NCBI GenBank assembly: GCA_035540955.1
Contig: DATLFP010000257.1
Coordinates: forward strand, 1-23,171
Direction of reading: 5' to 3'
Length of the DNA: 23,171 nt
From: DATLFP01 sp035540955
GTDB lineage: Bacteria > Actinomycetota > Acidimicrobiia > Acidimicrobiales > CADCSY01
The notes beneath the pieces are model-generated. The model did no database searches, was not told the DNA's origin, and was given only the letters and a program-made list of their open reading frames with translations. Positions 19,770-23,171 of the stretch are shown here, piece after piece (within the stretch, counting starts at the first letter, position 1; the number at the start of each line of letters is the position of its first letter). The position numbers and the translations under genes are program-made.

Positions 19770-20234
19770 ATGGCGAAGGCGATCGATCAGGCGCACTACC
19801 GGCAGGTGATGGGCCACTTCCCGACGGGCGTGGTCATCGTGGCGGCGCCCGGTCCCGTGGGCACCGCCATCGGGTCCTTCATCTCGCTGTCGATCGACCC
19901 GCCGCTGGTGGCGTTCACCGCGCAGAAGACGTCCTCGACGTGGCCCCGCATCCAGGAGGCGGGGGTGTTCTGCGTGAGCGTGCTCGCCGAGGACCAGGAG
20001 GCGATCTGCCGAGCGTTCGCGCAGAGCGGGGCCGACAAGTTCGCCGGCATCGGCTGGACGGCGATGCCGAGCGGCTCGCCCCGCATCAACGACTGCACGG
20101 CGTGGATGGACTGCGACCTCGACGCCGTGCACGACGGCGGCGATCACCACATCGTCGTCGGGCGGATCCGGGAGATGGGGATCGAGCGTGAGGCGCGGCC
20201 GTTGCTGTTCTTCCGGGGCGGCTACGCCATCTGA
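19770..20234 (+). CDS. Flavin reductase-like (FMN-binding) protein
   Basis: A 154-residue protein of the flavin reductase-like domain family, which reduces FMN or FAD with NAD(P)H, often for a partner monooxygenase. Visible signatures: FPTGVVIVAAPGPVGTAIGSFISLSIDPPLVAFTAQKTSSTWPRI (the FMN-binding first half, read in parts), FCVSVLAEDQEAICRAFAQSGADKFAGI, INDCTAWMDCDLDAV and GDHHIVVGRI in the second half. Length is normal. ATG 19770 is preceded by TACCTT at 8 nt. Its end overlaps the convergent small membrane-protein gene by 13 nt. No monooxygenase lies next to it, so the partner, if any, is encoded elsewhere; it could also act alone. Confidence 0.93.
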   Translation: MAKAIDQAHYRQVMGHFPTGVVIVAAPGPVGTAIGSFISLSIDPPLVAFTAQKTSSTWPRIQEAGVFCVSVLAEDQEAICRAFAQSGADKFAGIGWTAMPSGSPRINDCTAWMDCDLDAVHDGGDHHIVVGRIREMGIEREARPLLFFRGGYAI

Positions 20235-20497
20235 CGGGTGCGGGGAGCCGCCACCCGCAGCCCCGCGACGGCGGCGGCGGCGAGTGCCGCGGCCCACGCC
20301 AGCACCTCCCCGTCGAGGAGGAACGCCCCGCCGGCGGTGGCGAGGAGGGCGACCTCGAGCACCGTGGTCCGCGCGATCCGCTTCGTGAGCACGGCGGCGG
20401 CGAGGAGCACGGCCAGCGTCGGCACGACGAGACGCAGGTCGGCGACGAACGCCACGAGGATGATCACCGCCACGGCCGCGTGCTCGACTCGTGCCAT
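20222..20497 (-). CDS. Small hypothetical membrane protein, 91 residues
   Basis: A 91-residue, strongly hydrophobic protein. About three to four short membrane segments are seen: VAVIILVAFVADL, LVVPTLAVLLAAAVL, VLEVALLATAGGAFLL and LAWAAALAAAAVAGL. I recognise no family and no catalytic residues. ATG 20497 follows TACGCT by 6 nt; the open frame continues upstream to 20896, but that part overlaps the FtsH-like gene and is basic, low-complexity shadow sequence. The gene converges on the flavin reductase with a 13-nt overlap and diverges from the FtsH-like gene. Function unknown. Confidence 0.65.
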   Translation of the reverse strand: MARVEHAAVAVIILVAFVADLRLVVPTLAVLLAAAVLTKRIARTTVLEVALLATAGGAFLLDGEVLAWAAALAAAAVAGLRVAAPRTRQMA

Positions 20498-20503
20498 GGT
20501 CCA

Positions 20504-20509
20504 AGCGTA
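20504..20509 (-). promoter_or_regulatory. Predicted -10 box (TACGCT) of the small membrane protein
   Basis: TACGCT on the minus strand ends 6 nt before ATG 20497. It supports that start over the long upstream frame. Confidence 0.45.
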
Positions 20510-20619
20510 GGACCGGGTGCGGGCGACCAGGGCGATCGGCCCCGGTTCGTCCCGGTTCGGCGGCGGATCCGGCCCCCACGCGGCAGGAACACCCCGTGTG
20601 CTCGGTGAACTACGGAGGG

Positions 20620-20647
20620 TAGGGTCCGGCCACCGAGTATCACGGAG
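20620..20647 (+). promoter_or_regulatory. Predicted -10 box (TAGGGT) and Shine-Dalgarno (GGAG) of the FtsH-like gene
   Basis: TAGGGT (20620-20625) lies 29 nt before ATG 20655, and GGAG (20644-20647) lies 7 nt before it. Here transcription seems to give a short leader with a ribosome site, unlike the leaderless neighbours. No clear -35 element is seen. The rest of the 157-nt gap from 20498 holds only the divergent -10 box. Confidence 0.4.
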
Positions 20648-20654
20648 CGTGCTG

Positions 20655-22439
20655 ATGATCGATCTGGGACAGGGAGCGGTGCTGGGTTCGGCCCTGGCCG
20701 ATGTCGCCGTCGTGCGGGAGGGCGCCCGGCGGCGCCGGCTGCGGCGAGCGGCGCTCCTCTTCGGCAGCCTCGCCCTGTGGCTGTGGCTGCGCCTGCTCGC
20801 GGGCAACCCCGTCAGCCCCGGCCTCCCCAAGCTGCCGGCCAACGCCGAGCTGTGGGCACCGGGCGTGTTCCTCATCCTCCTCCTCGGCCTGATCATCGGC
20901 GTGCCGATGCTCGGCGCCGGCCGGTCGCCGCACGTCCTCTACCGCTCGAGCGAGATCGAGACGTCGCTCGACGACGTGCGGGGCGCCGGCATCGTGAAGG
21001 AGGAGGTCGTGCGCACGCTCAACCTCTTCCTCGCCTACAAGACCTTCAAGGACACCATGGGCGGCACGCCCCGCCGCGCCATCCTCTTCGAGGGCCCGCC
21101 CGGTACCGGCAAGACCTACATGGCCAAGGCCATGGCGCGGGAGGCGGGCGTCCCCTTCCTGTTCGTGTCGAGCTCGGCGTTCCAGTCGATGTACTACGGC
21201 CAGACCAACCGGAAGATCCGCAGCTACTTCCGCGCCCTGCGCGAGGCGGCCCGCAAGGAGGGTGGTGCGATCGGCTTCATCGAGGAGATCGACGCCATCG
21301 GCGGGGCCCGCGCCGGCATGGGCAGCGGTCGCACCGACGGGATCACCGGCGTCGTCAACGAGCTGCTCATCCAGCTGCAGTCCTTCGACGCGCCGACGCG
21401 GGGCATGCGGGTGAAGGGCTGGTTCATCGACTTCGTCAACAAGTTCCTGGCCCCGCAGAACCAGCTGAAGAAGCCGAAGCCGGTGCCCGCCAACGTCCTC
21501 GTCGTCGGCGCCACCAACCGCGCCGCCGACCTCGATCCCGCGCTGCTGCGCCCGGGGCGCTTCGATCGCTCGGTGCACTTCGGGCTGCCGAGCCGCCGCG
21601 AGCGGGCCGACATCATCGACTACTACCTGTCGAAGAAGGCGCACGTCCCAGAGCTCGACGAGCCGGCCCGGCGCGACACGTTGGCCGCCATGACCGCCAT
21701 GTACTCCCCGGTGATGATCGAGCACCTCTTCGACGAGGCGCTCGTGTGGGCGCTGCGGCGCGGCGCCGACCGCCTCGACTGGAACGACCTGCAGCAGGCC
21801 AAGATGACCGAGGAGATCGGGCTCAAGCAACCGGTCGAGTACACCGACGAGGAGCGGCTCCGGATCGCGACCCACGAGGCCGGCCATGCGACCGTGGCGT
21901 GGCTGGTGGGCAAGGACCGCAAGCTCGAGGTGCTGTCGATCATCAAGCGGCGCGACGCGCTCGGCCTGCTCGCCCACTCCGACCTCGAGGAGCGCTTCAC
22001 GAAGACGCGCTCGGAGATCGTCGCCCTCATCCAGATCGCCATGGGCGGCATGGCCGCCGAGGAGCAGTACTTCGGCGAGGCGGGCACGGGCCCGTCCGGC
22101 GACCTCCACGCCGCGACGAGCGCGGCGTGCCAGATGGTGGGCTCGCTGGGGATGGGCGGCTCGCTCATCAGCTACGACGCCGCCGCCGTCTCCGGCGCCG
22201 GCAACGTGGTGGCGAAGGTGCTCGGCAACGAGGCGGCCCGCACCGCCGTCGAGCAGATCCTCGACGACGCGAAGGCGGTCGTGGCCGGCCTGCTCCACGA
22301 TCACGCCCACGTCCTCGAAGCGCTCCGCGATGCCCTGCTCGAGCGCGAGGAGCTCGTGGGTGAGGAGATCCTCGCGGTGATCCGCGCCGCGGCCGGCCGC
22401 CATCAGGTCATCGACGTCACCACGTCCGAGACCGTCTGA
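20655..22439 (+). CDS. Membrane-anchored FtsH-like AAA ATPase / M41 zinc protease, divergent
   Basis: A 594-residue ATP-dependent protease related to FtsH. Two membrane segments (about 33-49 and 66-86) are joined by only about 16 residues, so the usual FtsH periplasmic domain is missing. The AAA module has Walker A GPPGTGKT (147-154), a pore-loop region MYYGQTNRK, a Walker B read as GFIEEIDAIG with Glu210 where Asp is usual, and the arginine-finger region DPALLRPGRFDRSVHF. About 35 extra residues (WFIDFVNKFLAPQNQLKKPK region) precede the sensor-1 strand VLVVGATNR. The protease domain has HEAGH (407-411) and the third zinc ligand Asp483 in GPSGDLHAAT. Zinc ligands are intact, so proteolysis is plausible. 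ATG 20655 has GGAG at 7 nt; GTG 20649 is an alternative. Probably a paralogue, not the housekeeping FtsH. Confidence 0.92.
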   Translation: MIDLGQGAVLGSALADVAVVREGARRRRLRRAALLFGSLALWLWLRLLAGNPVSPGLPKLPANAELWAPGVFLILLLGLIIGVPMLGAGRSPHVLYRSSEIETSLDDVRGAGIVKEEVVRTLNLFLAYKTFKDTMGGTPRRAILFEGPPGTGKTYMAKAMAREAGVPFLFVSSSAFQSMYYGQTNRKIRSYFRALREAARKEGGAIGFIEEIDAIGGARAGMGSGRTDGITGVVNELLIQLQSFDAPTRGMRVKGWFIDFVNKFLAPQNQLKKPKPVPANVLVVGATNRAADLDPALLRPGRFDRSVHFGLPSRRERADIIDYYLSKKAHVPELDEPARRDTLAAMTAMYSPVMIEHLFDEALVWALRRGADRLDWNDLQQAKMTEEIGLKQPVEYTDEERLRIATHEAGHATVAWLVGKDRKLEVLSIIKRRDALGLLAHSDLEERFTKTRSEIVALIQIAMGGMAAEEQYFGEAGTGPSGDLHAATSAACQMVGSLGMGGSLISYDAAAVSGAGNVVAKVLGNEAARTAVEQILDDAKAVVAGLLHDHAHVLEALRDALLEREELVGEEILAVIRAAAGRHQVIDVTTSETV

Positions 22440-22475
22440 ACCTCACCGCTCACGAGGCCAGGACGGCGGGTGCCG

Positions 22476-23171
22476 TCAGTCCGAGATCGTGACCATCAGA
22501 CCGGCGCGGGTGCCGACGTGGACCCGGCCGCCCCACACCGCCGGCGTCGACTCGATGCACCCGCCGATGCGCAGCGACCACAGCTCCGCGGGCTCGTGTG
22601 CGGTGTCGCGGACGTCGTACGCGTGCAACCAGCCGTGGCAGTCGCCCTGCAGGAGCACGTCGTCGACGACGACCGGTGACTGCCAGACCGGCCCGGGCAG
22701 GTGCTTCTCCCACCGGATCTCGCCGGTGGCACGGTCGACGCCCAGGAGCCGGCCCGAGGTGGTCGGCGCGATCACGAGGTCGCGGTGCAGTGCCGGGGTG
22801 GCCCAGAACCCGGCGAGGGCATCGGGGTCCTGGTCCCGCACCGCCCACACGACGGGATCGTCGGGCCGGGTCGGGTCGAGGCGCACGAGCTGGCCGACCT
22901 CGGCCGCCCGCCGGGTTCCCCGATCCCACTCGGCGGCCACGTAGAGCTCACCCTCGTCGCCGAGGACGACGGTGGCGTCGGTGTCGTCGCCCATCCAGAA
23001 GCGGAAGACCTGGCGCGGGTACTCGCTCAGGACCGGCGAGCCCAGCCGCCAGCCCTGGACGAGCCCGCCCGAGTTGGCGAACCACACGGTGCCGTCGCGC
23101 CAGGCCACCGACGACTCGATGGAGACGTTCTTGTCGCCGAGGTCGGCGAGCAGCTGCGCGTCCCATCCCGG
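22476..23171 (-). CDS. PQQ-like beta-propeller repeat protein (5' end outside window)
   Basis: A partial gene reading leftward from beyond the right edge; 231 codons are visible before TGA 22476-22478. The frame is open to the edge (PGWDAQLLADLGDKNVSIES), so starts inside the window such as GTG 23108 are internal. It has repeated blades of the PQQ/quinoprotein propeller kind: GTVWFANSGGLVQGWRL, GELYVAAEW, GRLLGVDRATGEIRWEKHL, GWLHAYDVRDTA and GRVHVGTRAGLMVTI, each with a strand-turn-Asp pattern. Function unknown; such propellers serve in dehydrogenases, outer assembly factors or solute binding, and no quinone-ligand residues can be judged from this part. It converges on the FtsH-like gene with a 36-nt gap. 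Confidence 0.85.
   Translation of the reverse strand, partial: PGWDAQLLADLGDKNVSIESSVAWRDGTVWFANSGGLVQGWRLGSPVLSEYPRQVFRFWMGDDTDATVVLGDEGELYVAAEWDRGTRRAAEVGQLVRLDPTRPDDPVVWAVRDQDPDALAGFWATPALHRDLVIAPTTSGRLLGVDRATGEIRWEKHLPGPVWQSPVVVDDVLLQGDCHGWLHAYDVRDTAHEPAELWSLRIGGCIESTPAVWGGRVHVGTRAGLMVTISD

Overview
The window is GC-rich (roughly 70% or more), with dense genes and strong third-position GC bias. Most genes lack a Shine-Dalgarno sequence. The type I pantothenate kinase closely resembles the mycobacterial CoaA, and there is a mycobacterial-type MutY, several APH-fold kinases and a LAL-type LuxR regulator. This points to the Actinomycetota; an Acidimicrobiia-like lineage is my inference, not something shown directly.

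Layout. 1-2313 (minus): a frameshifted small APH-fold kinase followed by a methylsuccinyl-CoA-dehydrogenase-like acyl-CoA dehydrogenase cut by the window edge. 2345-4745 (plus): DNA polymerase IV with a LexA-like box over its start, then a second, ordinary acyl-CoA dehydrogenase. 4705-8707 (minus): a 55-codon small ORF, a large LAL regulator and a polytopic membrane protein rich in His/Asp/Glu, apparently one operon. 8880-9818: coaA, closed by a long hairpin. 9869-13814: a tandem GNAT protein diverging from a tightly overlapped plus-strand run (APH kinase, MaoC-like hydratase, methyltransferase, mutY).

13852-17690 (minus) is the most interesting block. It holds an epoxide-hydrolase-like enzyme, an AbiEi-HTH/DUF559 nuclease-like gene bracketed by two 46-nt hairpin-forming direct repeats, a thioredoxin-domain fusion protein, and a UGSC-family selenoprotein. 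The selenoprotein reading frame crosses an in-frame TGA at 14089-14091, followed by a SECIS-like hairpin. A conventional gene caller would break this gene into two fragments. 17713-23171: a PilT-like ATPase, a metallo-beta-lactamase-fold hydrolase that seems to start at CTG, a flavin reductase, a small membrane protein, a divergent membrane-anchored FtsH-like AAA protease, and a beta-propeller protein cut by the right edge.

A recurring regulatory signature is a TANNNT -10 hexamer placed 6-9 nt before the start codon, seen at eight genes, which suggests leaderless transcription. The Trx-fusion and UGSC genes, 10 nt apart, are the clearest functional pair: a probable redox module that needs Sec-insertion machinery encoded elsewhere in the genome. 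I found no tRNA, rRNA, CRISPR array or classical insertion sequence.
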